This document shows, piece after piece, positions 30,771 through 41,544 of a stretch of DNA of 64,000 bases (within the stretch, counting starts at the first letter, position 1; each line of letters starts with the position of its first letter). The notes under the pieces are model-generated. The model was not told the DNA's origin, did not search any database, and saw only the letters and a program-made list of their open reading frames with translations. The stretch is from Flammeovirgaceae bacterium. Lineage in GTDB: Bacteria; Bacteroidota; Bacteroidia; Cytophagales; Cyclobacteriaceae. The translations under genes were made by a program, and so were the position numbers. The stretch is taken from contig JADJMA010000004.1 of NCBI GenBank assembly GCA_016709845.1, positions 62,001 to 126,000 of the forward strand, read 5' to 3'.

Positions 30771-31616
30771 TTATTTAAGTCTTTCTTTAAAGAATGCCAG
30801 GGAGGCCGCATACGCATCGGCCGTAAACGCTTCATTGTGTTTCGGATTGCTTGGGTTCGCAAAAGCATGATCGGCATCGTACGGTTTAACCGTTAATTTT
30901 TTACCGGCCGCTTTCATATCCACTTCAAATTTATCCATCACCTCCTTGTTGATCCACTTATCTTGTGTTGGCCAAATGTTTAACACATCGCTGTTCAGTG
31001 ATTTTAATTTCGCTACATCCGTTTCGGGCATGCCATAATACATCACACAGGCAACCGCTTGCTTTCCCGCAGTCAAAGAAGCCTGCAATGAAAGTCCGCC
31101 CCCAAAGCACCAGCCAATGGTTCCAATCTTGGCATTTTTACCAACATAACTCAATGCCCCCTTAAAAATTGCAGTACCCCGATCAACCTTAAACTCACCC
31201 ATATATTTTCCAGCATCTTCTCCCGTTGTTGCCACTTTCCCATCATACATATCAAGGGCCAGCACATTTACATTACCCAGGTCATCATATAGTTTTTCTG
31301 ATTCTTTTTTAATATGGTCATTCAACCCCCACCATTCCTGAAAAACAAAAATCCAATTGTTTGTTTTAGACTTTGCCATTAACACATAGCCGCTGGCATC
31401 TTTTCCATCGGGGGTTTTAAACGTTACCATTTTTCCGATTTCACTTTGGTGAACATACGGTTCGGGATTGGGGTGCGACATAGTAAAGCTTTTGTCGGCT
31501 GCAAAAAAGGCAAACTTCTCAGTAGCCGAAGTGTGGCACACGGTAATGTCATCATTCTGAGCGACCGCATAAAGGGCTGCTCCACAAAGAAGTAAAGTGA
31601 GTTGTAATTTTTTCAT
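30771..31616 (-). CDS. Secreted dienelactone-hydrolase-family protein
   Basis: Intact, 281 residues, with signal peptide MKKLQLTLLLCGAALYAVAQ. The alpha/beta-hydrolase body shows VFQEWWGLNDHI, nucleophile elbow GWCFGGGLS (Cys nucleophile, as in dienelactone hydrolase), an Asp in IWPTQDKW and the His in YDADHAFANPS, completing a Cys-Asp-His triad. The reaction is likely hydrolysis of a lactone or ester in the periplasm; the natural substrate is unknown. Confidence 0.9.
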   Translation of the reverse strand: MKKLQLTLLLCGAALYAVAQNDDITVCHTSATEKFAFFAADKSFTMSHPNPEPYVHQSEIGKMVTFKTPDGKDASGYVLMAKSKTNNWIFVFQEWWGLNDHIKKESEKLYDDLGNVNVLALDMYDGKVATTGEDAGKYMGEFKVDRGTAIFKGALSYVGKNAKIGTIGWCFGGGLSLQASLTAGKQAVACVMYYGMPETDVAKLKSLNSDVLNIWPTQDKWINKEVMDKFEVDMKAAGKKLTVKPYDADHAFANPSNPKHNEAFTADAYAASLAFFKERLK

Positions 31617-31635
31617 AGTTTGATATGTTAAGTTT

Positions 31636-32107
31636 CTACTCTTTTAACTGGCCCGATAATACCCGATCATAGGTTATATAGTCTGTGTTCACAGGTTCGA
31701 AGCCACGTTCGCGCAAAAGCAGGGCTACCTGACCCCGGTGATACGATCCATGATTAACAAGGTGAATCATGATTTGTTGCACATTGGTCTCAAAATAATC
31801 GCCCACATAATTTCGATATTTAAGTACCCTGTCAAAATTCTCATGGTTGTTAAGAAAGTCCATCCACAACGAATCAGCTTCCCTCGATCATTCGAATTAA
31901 AGTTGAAACATCATATTTATGCCAAAGTTCATACTGACTTTTAGGCAAATCTTTAATCCGGTTTAGCCAAATAAAATTGGCGCTCACCAAATGGCTCATC
32001 ACCGTTACTATTTTTTCGTCACTAACAGATTGCCGTTTAATAGCAGTAATCACCCTGCGATTGGGCCAGGCGTTATACTTATACCATTTTAAAAAGAATT
32101 CCTTCAT
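31636..32107 (-). CDS. DinB-family protein (one frameshift)
   Basis: The N-terminal fragment (31874-32107) MKEFFLKWYKYNAWPNRRVI...SHLVSANFIWLNRI and C-terminal fragment (31636-31869) HLVNHGSYHRGQVALLLRE form a four-helix DinB bundle with three metal-binding His residues (SHLVSAN, HLVNHGSYHRGQ). The frame breaks near 31871, in the codons joining MIEGS to DSLWMDF. Family members are metal-dependent thiol-transferase-like enzymes of mostly unknown substrate. Confidence 0.85.
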
Positions 32108-32134
32108 GCGTAGCTTAGCTCTAAATACAATCTT

Positions 32135-33799
32135 ATGAAAGCAAGTTCAATTTACACGGTTTATTTTATTCTTGTTGCCTGTCTGTTCGCACAATCTGGT
32201 TTTAGCCAGAAAAAATATCCTACAGCCGAGATTGAGCCCTACTATGATCTGTCTTTTACGCAGGCTGAACGGGACTCGTTGCTACGTGGCCTCGAAGACT
32301 ATCAAAAGTCGTTTCAGGCCATTCATCAATTCAAACTCGCAAACAGCACTGGCATGTCTTTAGTGTTCGATCCAATCCCTACAGGCATGAAGATTGAAAC
32401 TGTACAAAAGTCAATTGATTGGGGCTTACCTAAAGAAGTTCCTTTGCCAACTAATAAAGAAGAACTTGCTTTCTATCCTGTTTATAAACTGGCTGTTCTG
32501 CTCAAGAACAAAAAGATAACCTCCACCGAGCTCACGAAGCTCTATTTAGCGCGCATAAAAAAATATGGAGACACCCTTCAGTGTGCCATAACCATATTGG
32601 AAGAAACAGCCCTCGCACAAGCAAAAAAAGCGGATGATGAAATCGCGAAAGGAAAATATCGTGGGCCGTTGCATGGTATACCTTACGGGATAAAAGATTT
32701 GCTTTCAGTAGAGGGTGTAGAAACAACTTGGGGGGCTGCGCCTTATAAAGGGCAGGTGTTTAGTGAGACCGCTACCGTTGTAAAAAAGCTTGAAGCTGCA
32801 GGCGCGGTGTTAACTGTTAAACTTAGCATGGGTGCTTTGGCCATGGGCGATATTTGGTTTGGCGGTGTAACAAAAAATCCCTGGAACTTAAAAGAAGGAT
32901 CCAGTGGATCGAGTGCAGGCTCTGCCTCGGCTACCGTTGCCGGATTAGTGGCTTTCGCAATAGGTACAGAAACATTAGGTTCTATTGTTTCGCCTTCTAC
33001 CCGATGCGGTGCCAGTGGTTTACGCCCAACCTTTGGTCGCGTAAGTAAGTATGGTGCCATGGCCTTAAGTTGGAGCATGGATAAAATCGGTCCACTCACA
33101 CGATCGGCATTGGATTGTGCGATCGTGTTTGATGCTATTCGGGGAACGGATGGATTGGATAACCAGGTGCGTGATGCTGCGTTTAATTATTCTGCGAAAA
33201 CAGATCTCAAAAAATTGAAAGTAGGATATCTTAAAACACTTTTTGATGCGACCTATTCAACAAAAGCAAATGATGAAAAAACTTTGGAGGTAATTAAGTC
33301 GTTAGGTGTCGAACTCATTCCGGTAGAATTACCAACCGACATTCCCGTATCCGCTGTGCGAATAATGCTTTCTGCGGAAGCAGCGGCTGCCTTTGATGAG
33401 CTTACACGATCGAACCGCGATAGCCTTTTAGTAAATCAAAGTCGCTGGGCATGGCCTAATTCGTTTCGCACTGCTCGTTTTATTCCGGCTGTTGAATACA
33501 TTAACGCTTCGCGTATTCGCCAGCAACTGATTCAGGAATACTATGCAAAGACAAAAGATTTTGATGTAATCATCGCGCCAAGTTTTGGTGGAACACAAAT
33601 GTTAACAACCAATCTGACGGGCCATCCATGCATGGTAGTGCCTAATGGGTTTAATGACAAAGGTAGTCCCACCAGTATTCTACCTCTAAACGAAATTAAT
33701 TATGTATTTTGTTACATAATTTCTACTCATGAAAACACTATTTACTGTCGCTCTGCTTTTTATTTCGCTTCTCTTACCCGCTCAAAAGTTGATTGTTGA
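32135..33799 (+). CDS. Secreted amidase-signature hydrolase, C-terminus replaced
   Basis: A signal peptide (MKASSIYTVYFILVACLFAQ) precedes an amidase-signature domain with the Ser-Ser-Lys triad: Lys in GIPYGIKDLL, cis-Ser in GSIVSPSTRCG and nucleophile Ser in EGSSGSSAGSASA. It would hydrolyse a carboxylic amide outside the cytoplasm. Family-like sequence ends at MVVPNGFNDKGSPTSI (about 33678); the following 40 residues of open frame (LPLNEINYVFCYII onward) overlap the next gene and are not family-like. The expected last 35 or so residues are missing, so a deletion or frameshift lies near 33680. Confidence 0.88.
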   Translation: MKASSIYTVYFILVACLFAQSGFSQKKYPTAEIEPYYDLSFTQAERDSLLRGLEDYQKSFQAIHQFKLANSTGMSLVFDPIPTGMKIETVQKSIDWGLPKEVPLPTNKEELAFYPVYKLAVLLKNKKITSTELTKLYLARIKKYGDTLQCAITILEETALAQAKKADDEIAKGKYRGPLHGIPYGIKDLLSVEGVETTWGAAPYKGQVFSETATVVKKLEAAGAVLTVKLSMGALAMGDIWFGGVTKNPWNLKEGSSGSSAGSASATVAGLVAFAIGTETLGSIVSPSTRCGASGLRPTFGRVSKYGAMALSWSMDKIGPLTRSALDCAIVFDAIRGTDGLDNQVRDAAFNYSAKTDLKKLKVGYLKTLFDATYSTKANDEKTLEVIKSLGVELIPVELPTDIPVSAVRIMLSAEAAAAFDELTRSNRDSLLVNQSRWAWPNSFRTARFIPAVEYINASRIRQQLIQEYYAKTKDFDVIIAPSFGGTQMLTTNLTGHPCMVVPNGFNDKGSPTSILPLNEINYVFCYIISTHENTIYCRSAFYFASLTRSKVDC

Positions 33800-34430
33800 A
33801 CAACGAACGGTTAAAAATGAAGAGGGCAATGATCAAAATTCGTGGACGGCCCGACTGGATGATGACATGAGTACGTGTATGGATTCGTATGAAAACTTTA
33901 TGAAAGAAAAGTTTCGGATTAAAGTGGAAAAAGAGGGAAAAAACATGTTGATAGCTGAAAAAATTCAATTGGCTCAGCTTACTAATCTTAGAATGGATCA
34001 ACTAACACTTTTTACTACCGAGGCCAGCGGCACAGCGGTTTCATTTATGTTTAGCCTCGGTTACGACATTCATTTGGGGTTGGATTCCTATCCCGATAAT
34101 TTTAAGAGCGCAGAAGAGTTTGTAAAAGGATATGTTCGCTATCATTACGAAAGTTTGTATACGAAAGTATGAAGAGATTGAAGAAAAATTAAAAGCAAGC
34201 AAAGCGATATTGAGTCGAATGGGAAGCGTATCGATCGCAACAACAAATCAATCGCTGATAACAATAAGTCCGGTGCGGATGAAAAAACAAAAGCAAAAAA
34301 CGACAAGATGATTCGCGAAAATGAAGTCTATTCAGAAGACAGTGCAACAAAGCGTAGAGAGGTTTCGGATTTGGAAGATGAACTAAACAAACTTAGCGAG
34401 AGCCTTAAAAAAGTGAAAGAGTTCAAATAG
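33729..34430 (+). CDS. Secreted protein of unknown function with coiled-coil tail (frame interrupted)
   Basis: Signal peptide MKTLFTVALLFISLLLPAQ, then a globular part (KLIVEQRTVKNEEGNDQNSW...DSYENFMKEKFRI) to 34172. Reading on in other frames gives EEIEEKLKASKAILS, NGKRIDRNNKSIADNNKSGA, and DLEDELNKLSESLKKVKEFK, a charged coiled coil, with stop 34428-34430. Breaks lie near 34168 and 34218. I do not recognise a family. Confidence 0.7.
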
Positions 34431-34446
34431 TTCGCTTCCAACAATC

Positions 34447-36804
34447 TTACTCCGATCGCAAACATTTTACCGGGTTTACCCGCGATGCTTTGATTGCCTG
34501 CGAAGCAACGGTTATCCAGGCAATGAATAAAGCAATCATGCCCGCTAATAAGAAATACCAGATCTCTAAATCGATGTGAAAAACAAATCGTTTCAACCAT
34601 TCATCGAGTAAGTAATAACTAACCGGCAAACCGATAGCAATAGAAATCAACACCATGATGGTGAAATCGCCCGATAGCAATAAAACAATACTTGTAGAGG
34701 AAGAACCTAATGCTTTACGGATTCCAATCTCTTTCAACCTCCGCTCAGCGGTGAAGGCGGCCAATCCAAAAGGCCTAAGCAAGAAATCAGAATGGCCATG
34801 GTAGCAAAGTAAAAGATAAGGACGCTACGCGTTGTTCTGCTGCGTATTGCTTCGCATATTCCTGATCCTGAAATTGATACTCAAACGTAAAGCCCGGATT
34901 GAAATCGCGATAAAATTTATCAAGCGCTGCCAGTGTTTCTTTTTCTTTTCCGGCTTCCAAACGAATCATAATATTCCATGTATCATTAGGATATAATCGG
35001 AAGAACAATGGATTAACAGCATCATGTAAGGATTGAAAATGAAAATCTTTTACAACACCTATAATTTGCAAATCATATTCGCCCCACAACTTAATCGTTT
35101 TACCGATTGGATTTTCCAGGTTCATCACCCGAATGGCAGCTTCATTAAAAATAATTTTTGTGGTGTCCGATCCATACTCTTCTGAATACATCCGGCCTTC
35201 GGCCATCTTAACACCGAGTGTTTCTAATAGTTCATAGTTGGCTCCCACATTCTCAAACAAAATATTGTCCTCCGGATTTTTACCATCCCATTCAAGGCCA
35301 CTCGTGTTACTATTGCGCCCTAACAAACTGGACCCGATACTCGAAGCACTTACAACGCCAGGCATCCTGCGCACTTCTTTTAGAAATGTTTCGCGACCTG
35401 ACTCTACTTTTCCTTCAATGGGGAATTGAATGAGATGTTCTTTTGTGTAGCCGAGATTCTGCGTCTGCACATAATCGATCTGCCGATAGATAACCAAAAC
35501 CGATACAATCAAGATCACGGAAAGTAAAAATTGAAAACCCACCAACCCTTTGCGCGCCCACAACTCGCCCCACGAGCCGCGCACTTCACCTTTCAACACT
35601 GCCGCAGGTCTGAATCCCGAAAGGTATAGAGCTGGATAACTACCCGCGACTATACCCGTAAAAAGTGTTATGCCCCCTAACCACATTAATAATTGCGGAT
35701 CATTTAGGTGAAGCGTAATCTTCTTATCGGTAATGATATTGAATTGCGGAAGCAACATCCAAACAATAATCAGTGACAGCACAACTGATAGGATTGTCAT
35801 TACTAACGATTCACTGATATATTGGGCGATTAATGATGAGCGTTGCGCTCCTACCGATTTTTTATGCCCACTTCTTTTGCTTTGCGCGAAGCGCGCTGCT
35901 GTCGACAAGTTCATGAAGTTGATGCACGCAATGATTAAAATAAAATGGCGATAATTGAAAACAATTGAACATACTCAATACGTCCACCGGACTGAATACC
36001 ATTTTCAAAGCGACCATGTAGATAGCGATCTGAAAATTTCTGAACGAATAAAGAGACATTGGAATCATCTTTATTTTTACTCTTAACAAAGTCCTTTATC
36101 TTTTCTGAGAAAGCAATTAGGTCAGTTCCTTCACGCAAAATGACATAGGAAGAGGGGCCATTATTCCCCCATTGGATTACCCATTCGTTATCAAGCTTAA
36201 ATTCCTCGAAAGACAAAACAAAATCAAACTGAAGAGAAGAATTAGTAGGTAAGTTTTCAAAAACGCCAGACACGGTAAAGCTTTTCTTGTGTTGCAACTC
36301 CACAATCTTACCCACGGCATTTTCATCCGTACCAAAAAGACGCATCGCTAAATCTTTCGAGATAACCATGGAAAGTTTGTCTTTTAAAACTAAATCGGCA
36401 TTGCCTTGCAACAAATGAAATGAGAAAATATTGAAGTAGTCTTCACCCACATAATAGCCGTCTGCTTTTACGTTTCGGTCTTTTACTGAAAGCGTGAATG
36501 GATTTACCCAAGTAGTCGTAGCGGCATATTCTACTTCAGGCAGTTCCGCTTTCATGGTTTCCGCTAAAATACCCGGAGTTGAGGTGGTCGTCATCAGTTC
36601 ATCCGCATATTTTTGATGCTCCATCACCTGGTAAAGTCGCGCATCTTTTTCATGAAATTTATTCATGCTTAATTCATCGCGTACCCATAGATAGATTAGC
36701 AAGGTGCAAACAAGCCCCGCAGCCAAACCAATCAGATTGATAAAGAAATAGCCCTTAGCGCGTAAAAAATTGCGATAGATTAAAAGTAGAGTATGTTTAA
36801 TCAT
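34447..36804 (-). CDS. FtsX/MacB-type ABC transporter permease (frame interrupted)
   Basis: Three fragments in order give one protein of about 785 residues. 35935-36804 has the first membrane helix (INLIGLAAGLVCTLLIYLW) and the periplasmic MacB core. 34787-35914 has ISESLVMTILSVVLSLIIVW and a second half with GLVGFQFLLSVILIVSVLVIY, another periplasmic domain and FEYQFQDQEYAKQYAAEQR. 34447-34782 gives the last helices and EIGIRKALGSS and KASRVNPVKCLRSE. This is a duplicated-domain permease with eight helices, typical for Bacteroidota. No ATPase gene is adjacent. Breaks near 35930 and 34785. Confidence 0.9.
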
Positions 36805-36920
36805 TATTGGTTAAATCAATCAAGTGTAAAAAGACGAGACTGGAAGTTAAAAGTTGCATGTAATACCAGCTATTTTGCAAATAGTTACAACTATTATTTT
36901 ATTATCTTCGTTGCACTATT

Positions 36921-37463
36921 ATGAAAAATCTACTTACCCTACTTGTCTTCTTGGCTGGAATACAAATCACACATGCACAGGTTATCGGCAATCCATTTCC
37001 TGATATGGAGGCTGAAACCGTAGAGGATAAAAAAGTAAATCTTCCGACCGATACGAAGGGCAAGTACACGTTGCTAGGCCTTGCCTATTCAAAAAAGTCG
37101 GAAGAAGAATTGAACACGTGGTTTAGCCCGGTGTATAACAAGTTTATTAAAAAAGCCACTGGCATGATGGCCGGAATGGGCTATGATGTGAACGTTTATT
37201 TTGTCCCCATGTTTACGGGTGTAAATGCCGCGGCAACGGGAACAGCCAAAAAGAAAGCACTAAAAAATGTAGATCCTGTTTTATTGCCTTACATTTTATT
37301 TTACAAAGGTGAATTGAAAGCGTATAAAGAAGCGCTTGACTTTGAAAAGAAAGATATTCCTTATTTTTTCGTGCTCGATGCAGAGGGAAAAATTGTTTAT
37401 GCTACCTCGGGTCGTTTTAGTGAAGCCAAACTCGGTGAATTGGAAGATTCTATTGAAGACTAA
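36921..37463 (+). CDS. Secreted thioredoxin-fold-like protein of unknown function
   Basis: Intact, 180 residues with signal peptide MKNLLTLLVFLAGIQITHAQ. The body (GNPFPDMEAETVEDKKVNLP, KYTLLGLAYSKKSEEELNTW, and IPYFFVLDAEGKIVYATSGR) follows the order of a thioredoxin/AhpC-like fold but has no CxxC motif, so redox activity is unlikely. Function unknown. Confidence 0.7.
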   Translation: MKNLLTLLVFLAGIQITHAQVIGNPFPDMEAETVEDKKVNLPTDTKGKYTLLGLAYSKKSEEELNTWFSPVYNKFIKKATGMMAGMGYDVNVYFVPMFTGVNAAATGTAKKKALKNVDPVLLPYILFYKGELKAYKEALDFEKKDIPYFFVLDAEGKIVYATSGRFSEAKLGELEDSIED

Positions 37464-37522
37464 ACGTTCACAACTCTTCTTGTACAGATAGTTCTTTTCA
37501 GGATATTGCAATCTCCTTCCAG

Positions 37523-37981
37523 ATGTTGAGAATCGTTAAAAGATACGTTCCTTATATTCAACAACTCGGCTTAGCTATTTCCGTTGCTGGCCTGGTGGGG
37601 TACTATGCCGAATATTCCAGTTTAAGAACACTACTCGAAGTTGGTCTTTTACTTCTTTCTCTGTCTTACTTTCTCTGGACATTCCTTCCCCTGGATGTAC
37701 CTCCACATAGCGAGCCTGATGTCTATGCCACGTTGGCTCATAAACTTATATACATAAGTTGTTCGGTTACGTTAACCGGTGCCCTCCTTTCTGTTTTGAA
37801 GAAAAGCAATCATCATGAAATTGCCTTGGTGGGCGGCATTTCACTTATGATCGTCTTGGGCAGCACTATTATTTTAATGATTAGAAAACGCGAACATTAT
37901 GTAACCCTGCGCGATGCATTCATCAGGGGTATCTCTTCTGCTTTGTTGGCTCTTCTGGCAATGGCATTACCTACTAGTTAA
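37523..37981 (+). CDS. Four-helix membrane protein of unknown function
   Basis: Intact, 152 residues. Hydrophobic segments: LGLAISVAGLVGYYA, LLEVGLLLLSLSYFLWTFL, LIYISCSVTLTGALLSVL, IALVGGISLMIVLGSTIILMI and a C-terminal ISSALLALLAMAL. No family recognised. It lies 60 bases after the thioredoxin-like gene and may be cotranscribed. Confidence 0.65.
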   Translation: MLRIVKRYVPYIQQLGLAISVAGLVGYYAEYSSLRTLLEVGLLLLSLSYFLWTFLPLDVPPHSEPDVYATLAHKLIYISCSVTLTGALLSVLKKSNHHEIALVGGISLMIVLGSTIILMIRKREHYVTLRDAFIRGISSALLALLAMALPTS

Positions 37982-38042
37982 AAGCCGTTTTCTAATTGTT
38001 AATCAGGTTTGAATAATTACCTTCATTGACATTTTATCTTTT

Positions 38043-38674
38043 ATGGATATTCTTATACTGCTCGCGTTGGCCCTTGCGCCTGGTATTGCTATTGGCGTTT
38101 ACATTTATTTAAAAGATCGCCATGAGCGCGAACCCGTAGGTTTGCTTATACGAAGTTTCTTTTTTGGATTGCTCAGTATTTTTGTAACCCTTTTACTCAG
38201 TCAGGTAATTGGAATGTTTGTTACCATTGACGAGACGAGTGTAAGCGAACAGGCCATCTGCGTTTTCATTGTAGCGCTGGTTGAAGAGTTCAGTAAATTT
38301 TTTTGTTCGGGCACTATACAACAACAAACATTTTAACGAACCCTTTGATGGTATTGTGTATTCGGTTATGGTAGGTATGGGTTTCGCAACCTTTGAAAAC
38401 ATCCTTTATGTAGTAGAGGGTGGCATTGGTACGCCTTCTGATGGCCCCTTGCAGCAACTTTTGCCGTATTGATGGGTTACTCTAGGCAAAGCTTGAACAA
38501 AGTCTTATTATGCCTTCAGCTTTAGGTGTTGCCACCCTTTTCATGGTTACGATTATTGTTTGTTTATTTCTAAAAAAAGCTATCCTTATACATCAATTGG
38601 CATCCCCCTTTAGAGTAAAACCAATGCCTGATGTTGGTTTGCCCGATGCCGATAGGAACAAACCCACTCCTTAA
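38043..38674 (+). CDS. PrsW-family intramembrane metalloprotease, internal segment missing
   Basis: The N-terminus (MDILILLALALAPGIAIGVY, YLKDRHEREPVGLL) and active-site motif VEEFSKF (ExxK type, about 38280) are followed after a frame change by FDGIVYSVMVGMGFATFENI, the second PrsW motif. The third, His-containing motif is disturbed: the order LAATFAVLMGY (about 38435-38470) survives, but the sequence then jumps from ATLF to KKAILIHQLASPF, removing the expected FHG segment. Stop 38672-38674. Family members cleave membrane proteins such as anti-sigma factors. As written the enzyme could not be active. Confidence 0.8.
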
Positions 38675-38679
38675 TTAAA

Positions 38680-39908
38680 TTAAATCACATCAATCTGCCC
38701 ACGCAAAAGATCCTCGAGGGTATCGCGTCTTCGGATAAGCTTGGCTTCGCCATTTAATATCAAAACTTCAGCTGGCCTGAATCTTGAATTGTAATTTGAT
38801 GCCATCGAATAGCCATAAGCTCCGGCATTTTTTATGGCAATTAAATCTCCTTCGCGCACCTCATTTAATCTTCTATCTGCGCCAAGCGTATCCGTTTCAC
38901 AAATATTGCCCACTACGGTATATGTTTTTGTGAACCTGCTGGATTAGATATGTTGACAATTTCATGATAGGCATCATACATCATGGGACGAATGAGTTGA
39001 TTGAGTCCTGAATTAACTCCCACAAAAGTTACAGAGGGCGTGGATTTAACCACATTGGTTTTTGTCATAAGTGTCCCTGCTCCACTAACCAAATATTTCC
39101 CCGGCTCAATCCATAATTCGAGTTTACGACCATAGCTTAAATAAAATTCCTTAAACGCTTTGCCCAACTTTAACCCCAGGTCATATACATTGGTTACCGT
39201 GTCACCTTCTTTATAAGCAACCTTAAACCCACCACCAAAATCAATAAATTTGAGTGCTGGAAAATCACGGGCAATACCAAAAAGAATTTCAGCCATCTTT
39301 AGAAAAACCTCCGTTTCGGTTATTTCAGAACCTGTGTGGATGTGTAATCCATTGATAACAATGTTGTGCTTTTGAGCCAGCTCCATAATCTGCGGAAGCT
39401 GATATACCGAAATTCCAAACTTAGAATTACTGTGGCCGGTCGAGATTTTGTAATTGCCCCCCGCCATAATGTGGGGGTTGAGGCGGACACAACATGGATA
39501 CGTGTTCCCGTATTTCTTTCCAAACTTTTCCAACATCGATAAATTATCCAGGTTGATGTTAAGACCTAACGACACCCCTTCTATGATCTCTTCAAAGTCT
39601 GCACAATTAGGTGTATACATGATTTCGTGTGCTAAAAATCCTGCACCCAGTGCCAAATGTGCTTCCTGAATAGAAACCACATCGACCCCTGCTCCATGTT
39701 TCTTTAATAATTTTAAAATTGAAATATTGGTAAGTGCTTTGGCGGCATATTTTATTCGTACCTCCGTATCAGAAAAAGCATTCTTTAAGCTTTTCAGCTG
39801 TTCGATAATTTTAGAAGCGTCATAGACATAAAGCGGGGTGCCGAACTCTTTGCAGATATCAGCCACATGAAGTCCTTGAATCGTGTATGTTCCGTTGGTC
39901 AGTTCCAT
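38680..39908 (-). CDS. lysA: Diaminopimelate decarboxylase (one frameshift)
   Basis: Last step of lysine synthesis: decarboxylation of meso-diaminopimelate. The main fragment (38913-39908) has the PLP lysine in IKYAAKALTN, HIHTGSEI, FIDFGGGFKV and WIEPGKYLV; the second (38680-38913) continues VVGNICETDTLGADRRLNEV and GDLIAIKNAGAYGYSMASNY, including the conserved CE(T/S)xD motif. The frame breaks at about 38913-38925, in a T-run (GTTTTTG on the plus strand). With asd at 53459-54454, two lysine/threonine-pathway genes fall in this window. Confidence 0.93.
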
Positions 39909-39998
39909 AAGAAAATAAAGGGCAAATATATCAGTTGAAATTCTAACTCAGCATGTTATCCGCTCACTTTATTTAGACGGGGTTGTTATCTTCGCACA

Positions 39999-40762
39999 AT
40001 GAAATTGTTTTATCGACATTCAGGTGCCGGCAAGCCTTTGATCATTTTACATGGATTGTTTGGCTCGTCCGACAATTGGTTTTCGCTTGCCAAAGTATTT
40101 GCTCAAAAGTATACCGTGTACTTGGTTGACCAGCGCAATCATGGGCAATCACCACAAAGTGATGATTTCAATTATAAACTGCTGGCCGATGATCTCTATT
40201 CTTTTATTAAAGAACATAAGCTTGATAAACCGGACATCATTGGTCATTCGATGGGTGGAAAAACAGCCATGAATTTTGCGGTTAAGTATCCTGATCAACT
40301 AGGAAAACTAATTATAGTTGATATCGTACCTAAAGCCTATCCCGTTCATCACGATCATATATTAGATGGGCTGCACGATATCGATATTAATGCGCTAACA
40401 TCCCGTGGTGAGGCGGATACGCTTTTAAGTAAGCAGGTGCCCGAACCTGAAGTGCGGCAATTTTTACTCAAAAATCTTTATCGGACTTCAGAAGGGAAAT
40501 TTCAATGGCGGATTAATCTTCAAGCTATTGATAATCATATTGAGGAAATGGGAGAAGGGATGCAGTACCCGGGGCTTTTCAGGGGCCTACCTTGTTCATT
40601 AATGGGGCGCGCTCCAATTATTTTAAACCTGGTGATGAGTCTCTTATTCGTTCCTTATTTCCATCGGCTAAAATTATTACACTCAACACCGGGCATTGGG
40701 TACAGGCAGAAAATCCGGAAGAGTTTGCCACAGCAGTTATTTCTTTTTTAAGCAATGAGTAA
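39999..40762 (+). CDS. Alpha/beta-hydrolase (YbfF-like esterase), frame interrupted
   Basis: Begins MKLFYRHSGAGKPLIILHGL, with oxyanion region HGLFGSSDNW, nucleophile elbow IGHSMGGKTA (Ser about residue 93), and, after a break near 40575, FINGARSNYF...ITLNTGHWVQAENPEEF with the catalytic His. Length near 253 residues matches this esterase family. Its stop (40760-40762) overlaps the start of the methyltransferase (40762) by one base, so the pair is likely translationally coupled. Confidence 0.88.
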
Positions 40763-41472
40763 TGGCTGCATCCGGTAAATTATATCTCATCCCCAATATT
40801 ATTTCTGAATTCACGCAAGACAAAGTAATTCCAGTTTCGATAAGACAAACACTGCCTGAGATCACGCACTTTTTAGCCGAAGACATTCGCACCGCCCGCA
40901 GATATCTCAGTAGTCTTAAAATATATGATTCTATTGAAGCCTTGCATTTTGAATTATTGAATAAAGATACTTCTCCTGTTGAATTGTCAATCTTAATGCA
41001 GCCAATATTTGACGGACATAATTTGGGTATAATCTCCGAATCCGGCTGTCCGGGTGTTGCCGATCCCGGTGCGTTAGCTGTAGAGTATGCCCATCAACAT
41101 AACATTCAAGTTGTGCCGCTGGTTGGCCCTTCCTCAATTTTATTGGCATTGATGGCCTCGGGATTAAATGGGCAGCAGTTTGCATTTCATGGTTATTTGC
41201 CCATCGAAGAAAAGGAAGCGGTTAGAGTTATTAGAGAATTGGAAAGCGAATCCAAACAAAAGAATCAAACTCAGATCTTTATTGAAACGCCTTACCGCAA
41301 TAATTCAATCTTTACGACCTTATTAAAAACACTGCATCCGCAAGCAAAACTAACGGTTGCGTTAGACCTTACCGGAGCCAACGAAACGGTGCTTACACAA
41401 TCCATTGCATCGTGGAAAGATAAAAAACCAAACTGGCCAAAAACCCCATCCGTATTTTTGTTTCTGGCGTAA
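40762..41472 (+). CDS. RsmI-related SAM-dependent methyltransferase (tetrapyrrole-methylase fold)
   Basis: Intact, 236 residues. The motifs GIISESGCPGVADPGALAVE and VPLVGPSSILLALMASGLNG are those of the RsmI/tetrapyrrole-methylase superfamily. N- and C-terminal parts (KLYLIPNII, IETPYRNNSI, TPSVFLFLA) match the shorter RsmI relatives found in Bacteroidota. True RsmI 2'-O-methylates C1402 of 16S rRNA; this relative may modify another RNA or small molecule. Confidence 0.85.
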   Translation: MAASGKLYLIPNIISEFTQDKVIPVSIRQTLPEITHFLAEDIRTARRYLSSLKIYDSIEALHFELLNKDTSPVELSILMQPIFDGHNLGIISESGCPGVADPGALAVEYAHQHNIQVVPLVGPSSILLALMASGLNGQQFAFHGYLPIEEKEAVRVIRELESESKQKNQTQIFIETPYRNNSIFTTLLKTLHPQAKLTVALDLTGANETVLTQSIASWKDKKPNWPKTPSVFLFLA

Positions 41473-41488
41473 ATCGGTCGGCAATCGC

Positions 41489-41517
41489 TTGCTTTATTGT
41501 CTTACTTATTATCTTTG
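41489..41517 (+). promoter_or_regulatory. Bacteroidota-type promoter of metK
   Basis: TTG at 41489-41491 and TATCTTTG at 41510-41517 match the -33 and -7 (TAnnTTTG) elements with an 18-base spacer, ending 27 bases before the metK ATG at 41545. Confidence 0.6.
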
Positions 41518-41544
41518 TCCCCTTAATTGAATCAATAATAAACT

